Source: Suillus spraguei (taxonomy: Eukaryota > Basidiomycota > Agaricomycetes > Boletales > Suillaceae). Taken from it: a DNA stretch of 64,000 bases. A program made the position numbers and the translations under genes. This document shows positions 1 to 12,120 of this stretch, one piece after another. Under the pieces are notes generated by a model. That model was not told the origin of the DNA. It saw only the letters and a list, made by a program, of their open reading frames with translations, and made no database searches. The stretch covers positions 1 to 64,000 of the forward strand of contig JABCPU010000336.1 in assembly GCA_016800925.1 (NCBI GenBank). Direction: 5' to 3'. How positions within the stretch are numbered: position 1 is the stretch's first letter; the number at the start of each line of letters is the position of its first letter.

Positions 1-457
1 GCTGCATAAACGAGAGGGAGAAGACTCGTCGCTTTACAGTTTGGTCACAGATCACGTGTTCCTGCAGGAGCCGTCGGTGGTATGGGAGCGTTTAGAAGAT
101 GTTGACGGGGTTGGGTCAACGTTTGTAGACTCGGAATTCGTTCGTTCGACGCCTGTGGGGGGCGATTTTGCTGGACACACGGCGGAAAGCGCATTGCATG
201 CTCTAGAGATGGAAGGAAACCCCGAGTAAGATTTATAAGTTTTTTTCTAAGATAAATTACTAAGATAGTTATACAGTGCAATATTGGCACGGCAACTACA
301 AGCGGAAGAGGACGCGCGATCACATGAGATATATAAGCGAAGGCAGCAGCAGCAGCAACAGATTCGGCAGAAACAAGAAGAGGAACGGAAACGGAAGAAC
401 GAAGATAGTGCTAGTAGGAAAAGCAAGAAAATGAAAGACAAGTGCATTATAATGTAG
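1..457 (+). CDS. MINDY-family deubiquitinase, C-terminal part (5' end outside window)
   Basis: Two exons are visible: 1-225 and 277-457, with a GT-AG intron (gtaag at 226, acceptor acag ending at 276) and stop TAG at 455-457. Exon 1 encodes LYSLVTDHVFLQEPSVVWE followed by VDSEF, which resembles the end of the catalytic MINDY (DUF544) fold. After the intron, DAILARQLQAEED is a MIU/UIM-like ubiquitin-binding helix, then a Gln/Glu/Lys/Arg-rich charged tail. The protein ends KDKCIIM, a CaaX box predicting prenylation. Known MINDY-1/2 enzymes cleave long K48 ubiquitin chains and have C-terminal ubiquitin-binding helices; a lipidated end would place this one on a membrane. The catalytic Cys lies outside the window, so activity cannot be judged. 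The family call rests on the motif string and domain order; prenylation is inference. Confidence 0.75.
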
Positions 458-804
458 ATCATGCTATACCCTATTATCACTATCCATGTCATATCACGTC
501 GGTTCATGCGTGTGAGTGAAACACAATTGCAACCAATAGATTGGATTATAATCAGTGATTCAATATCAAAATCGTGATGTGGAATGGGAAACAATGCCAC
601 AAGAACAACAATTACAAACAAGTAACGTCTCAGTCATCGTCCGTCCGTGCAGTGCAACCACAAACCCCATCCACTCATCCTTCCTTTCTACCCTCGAGCT
701 CATCGCCGAACACAGCGAGCACGAACAAAGTATTCATAATCTGTCCCGATCGATCGCTTTTAACATCATTCACGACTATCCTCTTCGTCGTCGACTCGCA
801 CGTC
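458..804. other. Intergenic region between the MINDY and samB genes
   Basis: No supported gene. Open frames on both strands here are short and lack family resemblance. It must contain the 3' end of the upstream gene and the promoter and 5' UTR of the samB homologue. I saw no clear TATA box. Confidence 0.5.
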
Positions 805-3763
805 ATGCGTGAATCAAATCATGCTTTTCCCGCACAGAATAGGGCTTGTGTCTGTATCACCTCCCAATGCTACGATAGACGAGGTTAGTTCATTTTAATT
901 CTATGTGATTTTTTAATTAGAAGTTTATTTCAGGTCTCGATACATCCTCGCCACTCCCACTATTCACCTCCTTACACCATCTCACATATCTAACTTCAAC
1001 TTCAGCCCGAATACGCGAGATCATGACAATGGATGGCGCAATCGAACGCCTCATGCGCATTCTTTATGACTACTGCTTATGTCCTCCTCCCCCAGAGAAC
1101 CCTGGTTACATCTATGGTCTTTCTCCTCCAAACTCACGCCCCACAAAGCTTGTCCCAACAATCAACCCTGCAAGTTACGATAAGCACGCCGCCTATCGAT
1201 TTAGCTTGGCTCTTCAGAGTATCGTCAACATCGGTATAAGAGGCAGCGAGCCAATTCGGAGTCGCATCGTCCAGGCTGGCGCTCTCGAAGTGGTCGGTTG
1301 TATCCTTGAGTCATGGTTAGCTCATAAAGGGTTTGCCATCGGGCCAAACTCAAGCGCATCCGGTTTACTTCGTGAATCTCGTGAGCATCGCCTCGCCCGT
1401 CGGGCCGCACTCCAGGAACAAAGACAGCGAGAAGAAGCCACCCAGCTCCATCGTGCACTTCAACGTCAAATGCCGCCGATGCGGCTAACCGCACAGAATT
1501 CATTACATCCCGTATCGATCCAATCCAAGATGTTCGTCTTTGTGTTGCGTGTCATCTATTTACTGATCCCTCTTTCAGGATACAACAATGGCGGATATTG
1601 GTACCGAGCCTTCCTATTCGAATATCTCTGTACATCTGGACCAAAGACCCGCCCCTATCCAAGTACAAGTAACTGCGCGCGAACGACCTTATTATACCCG
1701 CCACTCCTCATCCTCATCTCATGAGGCAGATACTTCTGCCGAAACATCAATTAATCCTACACCTCAAGGTACAGACACGCCGACTGTAACTGTCCTAGTC
1801 AATGCTCGTGAGCGCAGCGGTACCATAATTGGTCGTCGTGCTTGGGACGATCCTGTAATCGCACCTGCCACAATACGTGCAAGGGCTCGTCGCGTTCGCC
1901 CTACTACCGTATCACCTGACGAATCGACTGACAACTCCAGACCTGAGACGGAAACTGAGGATGATGGTGACGCAGATGTCGATATGTCACAGGATACTGA
2001 TGACAGTGCGGTTCCCTCTGTCTCGGCACCCCGCGTGCGCCACCCTTCGCGATCGATGACGCTCACTCAGCGTCCACGCCGCGCTGTGGGTATAGTCTCA
2101 GACACGGTCCCAGGACCTGCACCTCTCCAAGTCAATGCGGACGCGCATATTATCATTCACCATGGGCAGGGTGGAGATGGAATGGCAGTGGGTGTGGAGG
2201 ATGGTATCGTATCATTGGAGCCAAATGATGATTTTGCTATGGGTGCGCCTCCTGGTGCACCAGGAGCCATGGACGAGACAATCCCTGCCCGAGGTCTCCG
2301 TGGAGTTGAGGGCCCTTTGGCTGATCGGAGAGTTCGCACTGCCCCAGATGCAACGCCTCGTGCCACTGCTGTTCCCCTCCCTGTGGCCCCTGTTCTGCCG
2401 AATGCTCTGCATAGCGAGGAACCTGCACGCGAGGGTGCAGCTGCAAATCGTGGTGAGCATCCTACCCCGACTGCTACCATGCACACAATACGCACTTCGA
2501 GCCATCACCACCGCGATCCCGACCAAGGCCCGTTCAGGGACGAAGACGTGCTTTTTAGTCTCCAACTCCTTGCTTATCTCAGCAAGTATCCGCATGTGCG
2601 GCAGGCATTTTATAAGCAACGCCCATCATTCCACCCTGCGGCTGCTAATATGAGTCCTCGTCCTCAACAACAGCCTGTTGCTGGACCCAGCGGGACGCGG
2701 AATGTTACCGCTTCTGTCCCTGCCCCTCCTACACCATCAGTGAAAGAACAATGTGGGTTCTTCCGCGCATTCGCATCGGCGACTGCACGGGGCAAGGAGA
2801 AGGAGAAAGCACCGCTTACCACCCCGGTGCAACCCCACCGTATGACGAATGTATTTTCTCTCGTAGAGCGGTTCACTTACCGCCCCAGCTTGACGGAGAA
2901 CGAGCTGCCCAACCCGCCACCAAAGCTTCCTCCGGAAATAGCCTATTGGGCGGGTGTGATCATGCGAAACGCATGTCGCAAGGATGACAGCCGTGGTGGA
3001 ATACGGCAATGTGCGAACAGTGAGTTATTTCTTTCTTTCCAGTGAATTGAATTGATGTTGAGTGGGTATAGTGTTGTGTGGTCGCTGGGAGACCTATCCC
3101 CGAGAGTTTGCAAAATGCAGGCGATGCCGAAAGGCGAAATATTGTGGCAAGGAGTGTCAAAGCATGGCATGGAGCGAAGGGCACCGGTTCTGGTGTAGCG
3201 TGAAGGATGGAGATGAAGCTGAGGAGCCTACGGAGCATCAACACGGTACGGACCATGGTCATGGGGAGGGTGATGGAGAGACACCTGCGTCTGTTGCTGC
3301 TGCTGAAGCTGCCCAGGCGCGTGCGGAGAGAAGAGCAGAGAGGGAACGACAATTGCGAGAGCGAGAACGGATGGGAGGAATGATTGCTGCCAATCACATC
3401 GTTCAGCAACATATGTTGCATCCGCCTGTGAATCCTCCACCTGTTGCGGCACAATTGACTGTCCGACCTCGCGGCGCTGTTCTTCCTCCTACCAATCAAC
3501 CTCAGCCTGTTATTCCTCAACCACGACGAGGGAGTCCATCGGGATCAGGATTTGGAATAATACAAAATCGAAGGAGGGCTGAGACTGTCTCTGGGATTGT
3601 GGATACGGGTGCAATCAGGGAGGCGAGAATGATGTTTGTGCATAATAATGGGTGGCAGCCGCCTCTGAGGAGACGTGGTGGGGAGGTACGGGAGGATGGG
3701 GGGCGTGGTCAGGAGACGTGGGATTTGACGCCTCCTGGTGGTGATGATATGGTTCTGGGGTGA
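805..3763 (+). CDS. samB: MUB1/samB-type MYND zinc-finger protein
   Basis: Four exons: 805-883, 934-about 1531, 1579-3019 and 3072-3763; stop TGA at 3761-3763; about 935 residues. The start at 805 gives MRESNHAFPAQNRACVCIT, matching the family's conserved N-terminus. Exon 2 holds the conserved helical region (SARIREIMTMDG near its start, LEVVGCILESW later). Exon 3 is a long Ser/Thr/Pro-rich disordered stretch. The last intron splits the MYND finger: QCANMLCGRWE, then CRRCRKAKYCGKECQ and HRFWC, so all zinc ligands are present. In yeast Mub1 works with the Ubr2 ubiquitin ligase to degrade Rpn4, and Aspergillus samB affects polar growth; the same role here is inference. Oddity: near 1455-1475 the reading frame best matching the intron-2 donor (gttcgt at 1532) differs by one from the upstream frame, so either an unusual donor is used or an indel is present. 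Confidence 0.88.
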
Positions 3764-4371
3764 AGGGCACGATGCACGACTCACAACAGACACTCGTACG
3801 TGTTCATTTACGTGTCTCACCGCCTACCGAAGTGCGTTACCCCCTACACATGCGCACCTACAACGCGCGACCCTGCCCATAACGCGTATTACCTCCTATA
3901 TAACTACCTGTTTTTCTTTCTTTCATTAGTGCATACATATACATAGCACATACATACCTGCATCACGAGCACTACCCACGTATGACTCCGGCGATTGTCA
4001 TGATCAATGTTTAACAAAGTGACTCGGTACTAGTATCGTCACCATTTAAATCTACTATTATATTTTGTTTCTTGGCATCACATTAGAGTTATATGTCATT
4101 ACTAGTCTTTGTTGGACGAAAGTAGAAGGCACTTGCAGTTTTTGCTCGCGAGCTAGGTGTATTAAATTTTCATAACGGAGACTTGAGAAAATTTTGTTTC
4201 TGGTGTTTTCGGCGATGTTCCAAGACGCGTCGCGTCCATATGTGAGACCACGTGGTGAGAAGATGTTTGCCTGGACCAAATAAAATGACCTAAAACTCGG
4301 GAAAGTTCTGTGTGCATAAGTTTTTCTTCAGCTTTGCCCACCCGCTTCGTCTCTAGCTTTCTGTTTAAACC
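3764..4371. other. Intergenic region upstream of HSP10
   Basis: No gene supported. The sequence is AT-rich. Only the heat-shock-like site listed separately stands out. Confidence 0.5.
4301..4308 (+). promoter_or_regulatory. Candidate heat-shock element
   Basis: GAAAGTTC fits the GAAnnTTC inverted pair recognised by heat-shock factor and lies 64 bp before the HSP10 start codon. One pair is a minimal site, so the call is tentative and rests on the gene downstream. Confidence 0.35.
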
Positions 4372-4890
4372 ATGGTAAGTGAGCGCGAGGGATTGGATAC
4401 GAGTCTATGCGGATGCTGACGGTCGACACGACCCAGGCTGCCCAGGCAACATTCAAGTCCATCAAAGCTGTTGTTCCTCTACTCGACCGTGTGTTGGTCC
4501 AGCGATTCAAGCCTGAAACTGTGCGTATCGAAAAAGCCGTGACGTGTTTGATACATAATGCTAAAATTGTTGGTGCGGTGATGTGATGGAGCAGAAAACA
4601 GCTTCTGGGATATTCCTACCCTCGTCTTCTACCACTACGCCCTTACCCGAAGCAACCGTGATTGCCGTAGGGCCTGGAGCGCCTAACAAGGATGGGAATG
4701 TCGTTCCTACTCAGGTTAAGGCTGGTGACCGGGTGCTACTTCCTGGATGGGGAGGGAATTCGATTAAAGTAGGGGACGAGGTCAGTTTTTATTCCGGCGG
4801 ATTGGTGACGTTTTTGCTGATTTTCTTTGTGTTTTGTAGGAATTCTTTTTGTTCAAGGATGCAGAGATTCTTGCAAAGATTCAGGAGTGA
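4372..4890 (+). CDS. HSP10: Mitochondrial 10-kDa chaperonin (HSP10/GroES)
   Basis: Four exons: 4372-4374 (only the ATG), 4458-4520, 4595-4780 and 4840-4890. All introns are GT-AG and all phases fit, giving exactly 100 residues, the usual family size. Exon 2 reads SIKAVVPLLDRVLVQRFKPE. Exon 3 begins KTASGIFLP and carries the mobile-loop region and the VIAVGPGAPNKDGN segment. The end, FFLFKDAEILAKIQE, is the standard C-terminus. HSP10 caps the HSP60 ring in the mitochondrial matrix and is needed for folding of imported proteins. The start codon sitting alone in exon 1 is notable: the short open frame from 4583 is only exon 3 read through into introns. The gene is single copy here and looks fully functional. 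Confidence 0.95.
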
Positions 4891-5578
4891 TCAGACGGCA
4901 TGGCCACGATGTAGCAAGTTACGCACCGTTTTATACGTTAATAGTCTTGTTTTCACGCACTATCACAATATATCTGCACGTATCCCCGCTCAATCTTAGT
5001 CCGAAGGCTGTTGTGAAATGAGGCAAAGGTGAGATTCCCGGCATACGACTAGTGGGGTTTGGGGACTTTAGTCTAGGGACGATAGGTACACATGTTGTTC
5101 TTATGAAACGCATGTCCTCCCATGCAGTCATTTTTATGTATGAATTTTGGTAAAGTCCGGCATGCTTCGAAACACAGTGATTAAAGAACCGGTGCGTTAG
5201 CGCTAGCACATGCATGCGACACCAAGGAATGAAGGCGGTACTGTGCTCACTGATCATTAACATTGCCGGGGTCATAGCTTTTTTTTTTGTCACTAAGCTA
5301 CATGTGATACGATGACTCGGGTGGCCGGAGTAACTTTGATGATTATTAATAATTTGAGTTATCGTGATAGTTTTTAGTAGTGAAATGCGTTCATGCCGGA
5401 CACATGCATGCCATAACAGGTTTCACCTCTAAACACGCTTAGTAGTAGTTATTCCTGTTCCTTTGCGGCGATGCTCCGTATAAAACTCAGATGTCCCTGG
5501 CTGTATCTCCACGCTAGGCTCTTGTATTAACCCGTCCCTCCCCTGCACTTTTCAATAAACAGGGATTCACGAAAAGTA
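4891..5578. other. Intergenic region before the transporter array
   Basis: No gene supported. Small open frames on both strands show no family resemblance. The last 100 bp hold the promoter and 5' UTR of MFS copy A. Confidence 0.5.
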
Positions 5579-7787
5579 ATGTCCAAGGAACGAAACCCGC
5601 CCAGTCCTCTTGGCAGGGAACTTGGTCGTTCATTCAGTAATCTTGAGACGACGAAGAGCCATGTCGCTGAGCGCAGTCGTCTGCGCTCAATTTTTATAGT
5701 CATCACTTGTACCGCCGCAATGGTTGTTAATGTGAGTGTCCATCATACTTCCGCTCGCCGATAATTAGTAACATCTTTCTTAAAGATATCTAATAGCACC
5801 TCTGTTTCTATTTCCCTTCCCACAATTGAGAAGGGTCTGGCTATTGAGGAAGACCAACTTCAGTGGCTAGTATCCGCTTACTCTCTCAGTTCTGTACGTC
5901 GCTGCTTTTACTTTATCTATCCTAAATGGAGGCTCACCTCGTGTCAGGGTTGTCTTCTCTTGTTCTTCGGCAGATTAGCGGATCTTTATGGACGAAAAAA
6001 GATGTTTATGATTGGTACCCTTTGTCAGGTTGCCTTTTCTCTTGGTTGTGGCTTTGCACAAGGTTCGCTTATTTTCCAATCATCCGCGTATTTTCTCCAT
6101 TCACAACGCAATTACAGATGGTCTTACTCTCGCCGTCTTGCGTGGTTTCCAAGGCATTGGAGGTGCTGCTACAATACCATCGGCAGTAAGTTCCTTTGAG
6201 ATGTTTTTCATGCAAAAGTACTGAGTCACTCCCTTAGCTCGGTATCCTAGCAAATGCGTTCCCTCCGTCAAGAGCACGTTCAACAGCGTTCGCTACCTTT
6301 GCAGCGGGTGCTCCCGTCGGTGGTGCATTTGGCATGATCATCGGCGGTGTCCTGACTCAACTTACCTCGTGCGTTATGATTACTGATACATGCTATATTT
6401 CTTACGTTATTATGCAGCACGCATTGGCGCTCTATATTTTATATGGCTGCGGCAACCTCAGCTATCATCGGAGTTTCGGGTCTGATTTCATTTGATGCCG
6501 ACGTTCCGTCATCGGAGGCTGTCAAGCGTGTCGACTGGATCGGCGCTTCGCTTGTCACGACTGGGCTGGTCTTGATTGTATTCGTTCTTGGTCAAGGAGA
6601 AATCGCTGGCTGGAAGACCCCATGTAAGAATGTTGGCAAACCATACGGATCATTGACTAAAAGCATCAACAGATATAATTGTGCTCCTTATCCTCGGGGT
6701 TATCATGCTTGCACTATTTTTGGTTTGGGAGTGGAAGCTGGAACGAATCATCGACGAGGATCCATCAAGAGCGACATCTATGTGGACACCGCCACCACTT
6801 ATGAAGCTTTCACTCTGGGCTCGAGCAAATGGCCGGATGGCCGTTGTCCTTGTCATTGCATTCTTAAATTGGAGTTCTTTCATCAGCTGGAGTTTCTGGG
6901 TTCAGGTACGTTCACGTTTCGCTGTCCTGAGGAACGGTGTCGCTGACTCCGTTCTAGTTGTATTATCAAAACTACCTGTTCTTGACGCCGGTGCAAACTA
7001 TGATCCGATTCATTCCCATGTTCATTGTCGGTTGTTTATGCAACTTTTTTGTGGCGGTGGTCGTTTCCAGATTGCCCTTGGTTATCTTCGTAGGCAAGTG
7101 TCCTTGAATGCAAAATTGACATGTGAAATTGACTTGTGGTCTAGTTAGCGGGACGCTCCTGACCGCAACGGCCGCCATCCTATTTGCCCTGATCAACCCG
7201 TCTATGACATACTGGGCCTTCGGGTTTCCGTCCACGGTTCTCGTCGTGTTTGGTGCTGACTTCGTATACTCCTCTGGTACAATTTTCATCGCCAAAAGCT
7301 CGCTCCCACATGAACACAGTGTAGCCGGAGCCTTGTTCCAAACTATGACACAGGCAAGTCTTGCGAAACAATTAACGCTGTCCTACGGTAAATTAACATG
7401 CTTTTGATTAGATCGGTACTGCATTCGGCCTAACCATATCCACAATCGTGTTCAACACTGTAGTTGATAAGGAGTCCGCGAAGCTCGGCGTCACTGTGAA
7501 CTCTAGCGGCACCAACGCGCCGATGTCCGCGCAACTCACCGGATATAAAGATGCGCAATGGACCGGTGCTGCGTTTGCCCTTATGGGTAAGTGCTGTGAA
7601 TTTGCCTTGTATTGAGCGCACGTTATTGACGGATGCTGTGATTATAGCTGCGCTGCTGGCAGCGCTTTTCCTCCGTAGTGTTGGGATCGTCGGACACAAC
7701 AGGGTTATCAGACATGTTGATTCCGATCAGACCATGGCTGTCCGGCCTGTATCTGACGACACTGAACCACGCGCAATGCCCATCTAA
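5579..7787 (+). CDS. DHA2-type MFS transporter, copy A (intact)
   Basis: About 557 residues in 11 exons, start ATG 5579, stop TAA 7785-7787. The N-terminus is cytosolic (MSKERNPPSPLGRELGRSF), followed by the first helix ending TCTAAMVVN. MFS motif A is present as GRLADLYGRKK. The helix-5 antiporter motif C appears as GAPVGGAFGMIIGGVLTQ. The central loop has WTPPPLMKLSLW, and helices continue to SVGIVGHN with a short polar tail ending RAMPI. Motif C and about 14 helices point to proton-coupled export of small molecules through the plasma membrane; the substrate is unknown. Two introns (donors after 7100, LVIFV, and after 7352, TMTQ) use GC rather than GT donors. Two codons (SD) present in other copies before GWKTP are missing, without frame change. 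It is closest to copies C and D. Confidence 0.88.
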
Positions 7788-9672
7788 GCAAGACTGTCGA
7801 TATCCTATACCTATTAGGAACGATGGATGCTTCTCATGCTATCACGGACTTGTATATGCCATGCCCCCTTTGCATTTATTCAATCACGCATCACGGGTTC
7901 CAGAATCCACGGAACCCACAAATCCAAATTCAACATCTTTATCATCAATCGTCTTGACAATAGTTACCGCACCTACACACATCATTGCGTGTTTTCGCAT
8001 TTGTCGTATGTGTTTTAGAATGGAGAGGAACCCACAAAACCAAATTCAATCAACCGTCTCTCTATATGTAGTCAGTAGTTAGCGCACCCGCCACACAGTC
8101 GTTATGACTCTTGTGTTGCATGCATGTTTTTCGTTTCTTCTACCTGTACTACTAGTAGAGCGTTAGCCTCTGTTAATCTTTGGATTTTACGCAACACGTT
8201 ACACTAGTAGGCTGTAGCGATAATCAAGTAACTTATATATGTATTCTGATTTGAGTTTTGGAGATTACAGCTGTTTCCTGCGGGAAAACATCCGAAGTAG
8301 GACCCTATAAGTGTTGCGCGCTCATTCGCTCCAGCCAGCACGCACCGTCTCAAGTCAATGTGAATCTTATTTGTACTATGACTGTATGAGCAAATAACAA
8401 ATGTCCGACATTAAAAAAAGTGTGTCTGGGCCTCTGTGCATGCCACAATGTCGTCGACAAAGTTCAGGGTAGTCCTGTTCGAAAAATAATCAGCGATCAC
8501 TTGATCCAACAGCAAAAAGTTACAGTTTCTTCCAATTGCAATTTTTATCAATGCAACTACTGTATTCTTGATACTGCCAAACAATGGCGATGGAGCGAAC
8601 AGCTGGCAAAAATGCTCGTCACTGACTTGAAAGAGTATCGTAGTACCTATGCTGCCATTCTGCCAAATGCCGTTCTGTCGTTTTTTTTTTTTGCAGAACT
8701 CGTCCGAAAAATTTCTGCCACCCTGCTCAATGATCGTGCGACGCACGGTTTTTGATTTATGATGCACTGGTCCCGAACAAGCAACAGCTGACTCGTCAGG
8801 AGCATACAGATGTGTTGTGTTGGTTGTTGGTTGGTTGGTTTAATTATTGCAGAACTATTTAAGCCTACCGACTTAGTAGTAGTAAGCAGGAGACTAAGTC
8901 GCTCGGAACTCCGTGCTCAGGCTAGTCGAGATGGACTCTTATTGTTAGATTAGGTTATGTCTGAGCATGAGTGGTTTTATGTGTAGAAGCCAAGAGGCTA
9001 GAGCACGGCGTCCGTGACTAGCAAGCAAGTGACAGTGTTCGGGGTCTCAGTCTTGGGGTCCTAGAGTGCACATGTCCATTGGAGTCCGACTCTACCCAGC
9101 ATCCATGCGCAGGCAGTTATCCTCCTCCTCTTCAAAGTGCAAGGCAGGCAGGTTCAACGGTCGGCAGAAGGTATCGTGGCTATTATAATTTTTAACGTTA
9201 ACTACATTTTTACTTAGACTGCAGTAAAATTATTTCTACCCAAATGTGTGCATCATGCACTCTCTAGAAAGACAAGTCAAATTATGTTAACAAGGTTTAG
9301 ATGACGAGGTATGAGAGATTCTTCAAGTCACCTCTGCCACGGTGCACCACTTACTTTATATAGAGACGTCGATCAATAAAATCTACGCCCTGCCAGCCAA
9401 TTGGCAGGCACTGGCAGGCAAAAATCCCGGTTCTGCCAACAACACACTACAAGTAGTGTGGGCAGAAAGGAATTGGCCTTTTGGAGAAGTCAGCAAAATA
9501 TCTTGTGAGCGTTTTTGATGTCAAATTTTTATTGAACAAATATTATATTATCATATTGCTGCCGACTTCTGCAATCAGCTACAAGCATATAAGAAATTTT
9601 ATATTTGGTTACGGCTCATGATGAATATCCCCTCAAGCTTACACTGTCAATTTTTCAAGAAACCTGAAAGTA
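7788..9672. other. Spacer between MFS copies A and B
   Basis: The first about 300 bp match the 3' flanks of copies C and D on the other strand, so they belong to the duplicated unit. The rest shows no supported gene; overlapping frames near 8411-8767 on both strands have no family match. There are GGTT repeats near 8820-8840 and small inverted repeats near 9390-9467. Confidence 0.5.
9431..9467. repeat. Short inverted repeat (hairpin)
   Basis: Arms TTCTGCC/GGCAGAA enclose a second pair CACACTAC/GTAGTGTG with a 2-base centre. A second small palindrome, tgcca...tggca, lies just before it near 9390-9407. It could be the end of a decayed MITE; no element boundary was found. Confidence 0.5.
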
Positions 9673-11849
9673 ATGTCCAAGGAACTTACCCGTTCACCAA
9701 TCTATCAAGATATCAAACTCGAGAAGGCCGAGCACCATGACGTACATCATAGTCTTTCGCACTCCATCTTCGTCATCATGACCTGCACCATTGCAATGGT
9801 GGTCAATGTATGCTCTTATATTCTGTGACATTTTTTATGACGGCTGTTATTAATTATAGACCGCTAATGTCAGTTCTGTCTCTATCTCGCTCCCAACTAT
9901 CGAGAGGGACCTAAATGTCAAGGAAGAACAACTGCAATGGCTCGTATCTGCCTATTCGCTTGGTTCGGTACGTCATTGTTTATTTTCATCTTTCTGCATC
10001 CCGGCTTACTTCCTACTTAGGGCTGCCTTCTTTTGTTCTTTGGCGGATTGGCAGATATCTATGGTCGGAAAAGGGCATTCATGATCGGTACTCTCTGTCA
10101 AGTCGTATTTTCTCTGGGTGGTGGCTTCGCACAAAGTGAGTACCACCTATCTGTCGGTCGGTTCCATCTATTTACATTGTCATCACAGATGGTAGTACCC
10201 TCATCATTTTGCGTGCCTTCCAAGGCATTGGTGCCGCCGCTACAATACCGTCCTCAGTGAGTATTCCACATACTTAGAGCTGGAATTCTCATGCAGTCTG
10301 TCAGCTCGGTATCCTGGCGCACGCATTTCCTCCGTCTAGAATGCGTTCAATAGCTTTCGCAACATTTGCAGCAGGTGCTCCTATCGGCGGCGCATTTGGT
10401 ATGATCATCGGCGGTGTCCTCACACAAATGTCGTCGTACGTCACAAGTTGTTCATGCGGGACGTTGAATTTTTAATACGCTCATAAAGGACGCATTGGCG
10501 CTCCTCGTTCTATTTGGTTGCAGGAATGTCTGCCCTAACGGGCATTTCCGGTATGTTTTCATTTGATGCAGATGTTACTTCGACGGAAGCTGTCGACTGG
10601 ATCGGTGCTTCCCTTGTCACCGTTGGTTTGGTCCTGATCATATTTGTGCTTGGACAAGGACAAGTTGCTTCTCAAGGCTGGAAAACTCCATGTAAGTTCT
10701 TCTGTGCCTCGTACTGCCAAATTGCCTAATCATTGCTAGATATTATTACCCTTCTAATCGTCGGGATTGTCATTGTTTCGCTGTTTCTGCTCTGGGAGCG
10801 ATACTTGGAACAAGTTATAGATGATCCGTCAAGAGCACCGTCCCCATGGACACCACCGCCATTGATGAAGCTTTCGCTTTGGACACGAGCAAAGGGCCGG
10901 ATGGCGGTTATTCTCGCTATTGCATTCCTGAATTCCTGTGCTTTCGTTAGCTGGACCTTCTGGGTTCAGGTACGTCCATGCTCCACTGTCCTGACGAACG
11001 AGGATGCTGACTACGCTCCATTCAAGTTGTACTATCAGAACTATCTTTTTCTCACACCCATGCAAACCATGCTCCGGTTCATTCCAATGTCCATTGTCGG
11101 TTGTTTGTGCTCCGTTCTCGTTGCAATGTTTGTTGGCAAATTGCCCTTGGTCATCTTTGCGGGTATGGCTCTGTGAGGAATATTAAAACACGTGAAGCTG
11201 ACTTGGCATCCAGTTAGCGGAACACTACTGACAGCATTCGCCCCCATTCTATTTGCGGTAATTGACCCGACCGCAACGTACTGGGCGTTTGGTTTCACAT
11301 CTACGGTTCTTATCGCGTTCGGCGTTGATTTCGTGTACTCCGCTGGTATGATTTTCATCGCCAAAATCGCGCTCCCTCACGAACGCAGCGTGGCTGGGGC
11401 TCTGTTTCAAACTATGACACAGGCAAGCGGTGTTAAATCAACGGATACTGACTTATTCTGAGGTCAACTTCTTTGGGATAGCTCGGCACTGCAGTCGGAC
11501 TTGCTGTATCTACGATTGTGTTCAACATCGTGGTTAGAAACGAGTCTGCTGACATTGGCGTTGCTGTCAACTCTGCTGGTACCAACGCCCCCCTTTCCGC
11601 ACAGCTTAAGGGTTACAGATCTGCGCAATGGACCTGTGCTTCATTTGCGCTTATGGGTGAGTACTGTGGGTTATGCCTGTGTTGAGAGTGCCTTGCTAAT
11701 AATTTGTATTGTCACGCTGAATAGCTACGTTGCTGGCCACAATTTCCCTCCACGGTGTTGGGATTGTTGGAGATAGGAAAGTTCTCAGGAAAGTTGACAG
11801 TGATGAGACGATAAATATGCAGTTCGAGTCCAAGGATGCTCACTGTTAA
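9673..11849 (+). CDS. DHA2-type MFS transporter, copy B (intact)
   Basis: About 550 residues in 11 exons with the same intron positions as copy A; start ATG 9673, stop TAA 11847-11849. The N-terminus MSKELTRSPIYQDIKLEKAE differs strongly from A, while the core is shared: GGLADIYGRKRAF (motif A), GAPIGGAFGMIIGGVLTQ (motif C), WTPPPLMKLSLWTRAKGRM, and SGTLLTAFAPILFAV. No stop or frameshift was found. The tail (VLRKVDSDETINMQFESKD) is diverged. The intron after LPLVIFA has a normal GT donor (gtatgg), unlike A, C and D, but the one after TMTQ has a GC donor (gcaagc). The pheromone precursor gene starts 1.2 kb downstream on the same strand. B is a separate subfamily from A/C/D and is the intact counterpart of truncated copy E. 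Confidence 0.87.
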
Positions 11850-11880
11850 AATATCTAGCAACGAACCCACGGTGCCATGC

Positions 11881-12120
11881 TGTCACGGATCCACCCTCTC
11901 CACTCTTTACTCAATCGTACACTCGTTCCTGAATCACATTGAAATAATTGCCTTTTACTACGAATGCTCCATACTACCTACCCTCCTTTCTACCCCATAC
12001 TGTCACGGTCCTACCCTCTCCACTCTTTACTCAATCGTACTCTCGTTCCTGAATCACATTGGAGTAATCGTCCTTTACTACAAATGCTCCATACCCACCC
12101 TCTTTTCTACCCTCGACTTA
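11881..12120. repeat. Two-copy 120-bp direct tandem repeat
   Basis: The block starting TGTCACGGATCC at 11881 is repeated from 12001 (TGTCACGGTCC) with exact 120-bp spacing; both contain the ACTCTTTACTCAATCGTAC string and a GAATCACATTG string. It lies directly 3' of MFS copy B. The equivalent place after copy E (from about 26898) has one copy, so this duplication came after the B/E split. Confidence 0.85.

Noticed and set aside
2157..2495. Open frames on the minus strand inside the samB exon 3
   Set aside because: They are shadows of a GC-rich, low-complexity coding exon on the plus strand and show no family match.
8411..8767. Overlapping open frames of more than 100 codons on both strands
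   Set aside because: No recognisable domain, no splice context, low-complexity residues from a T-run near 8680. Likely chance.
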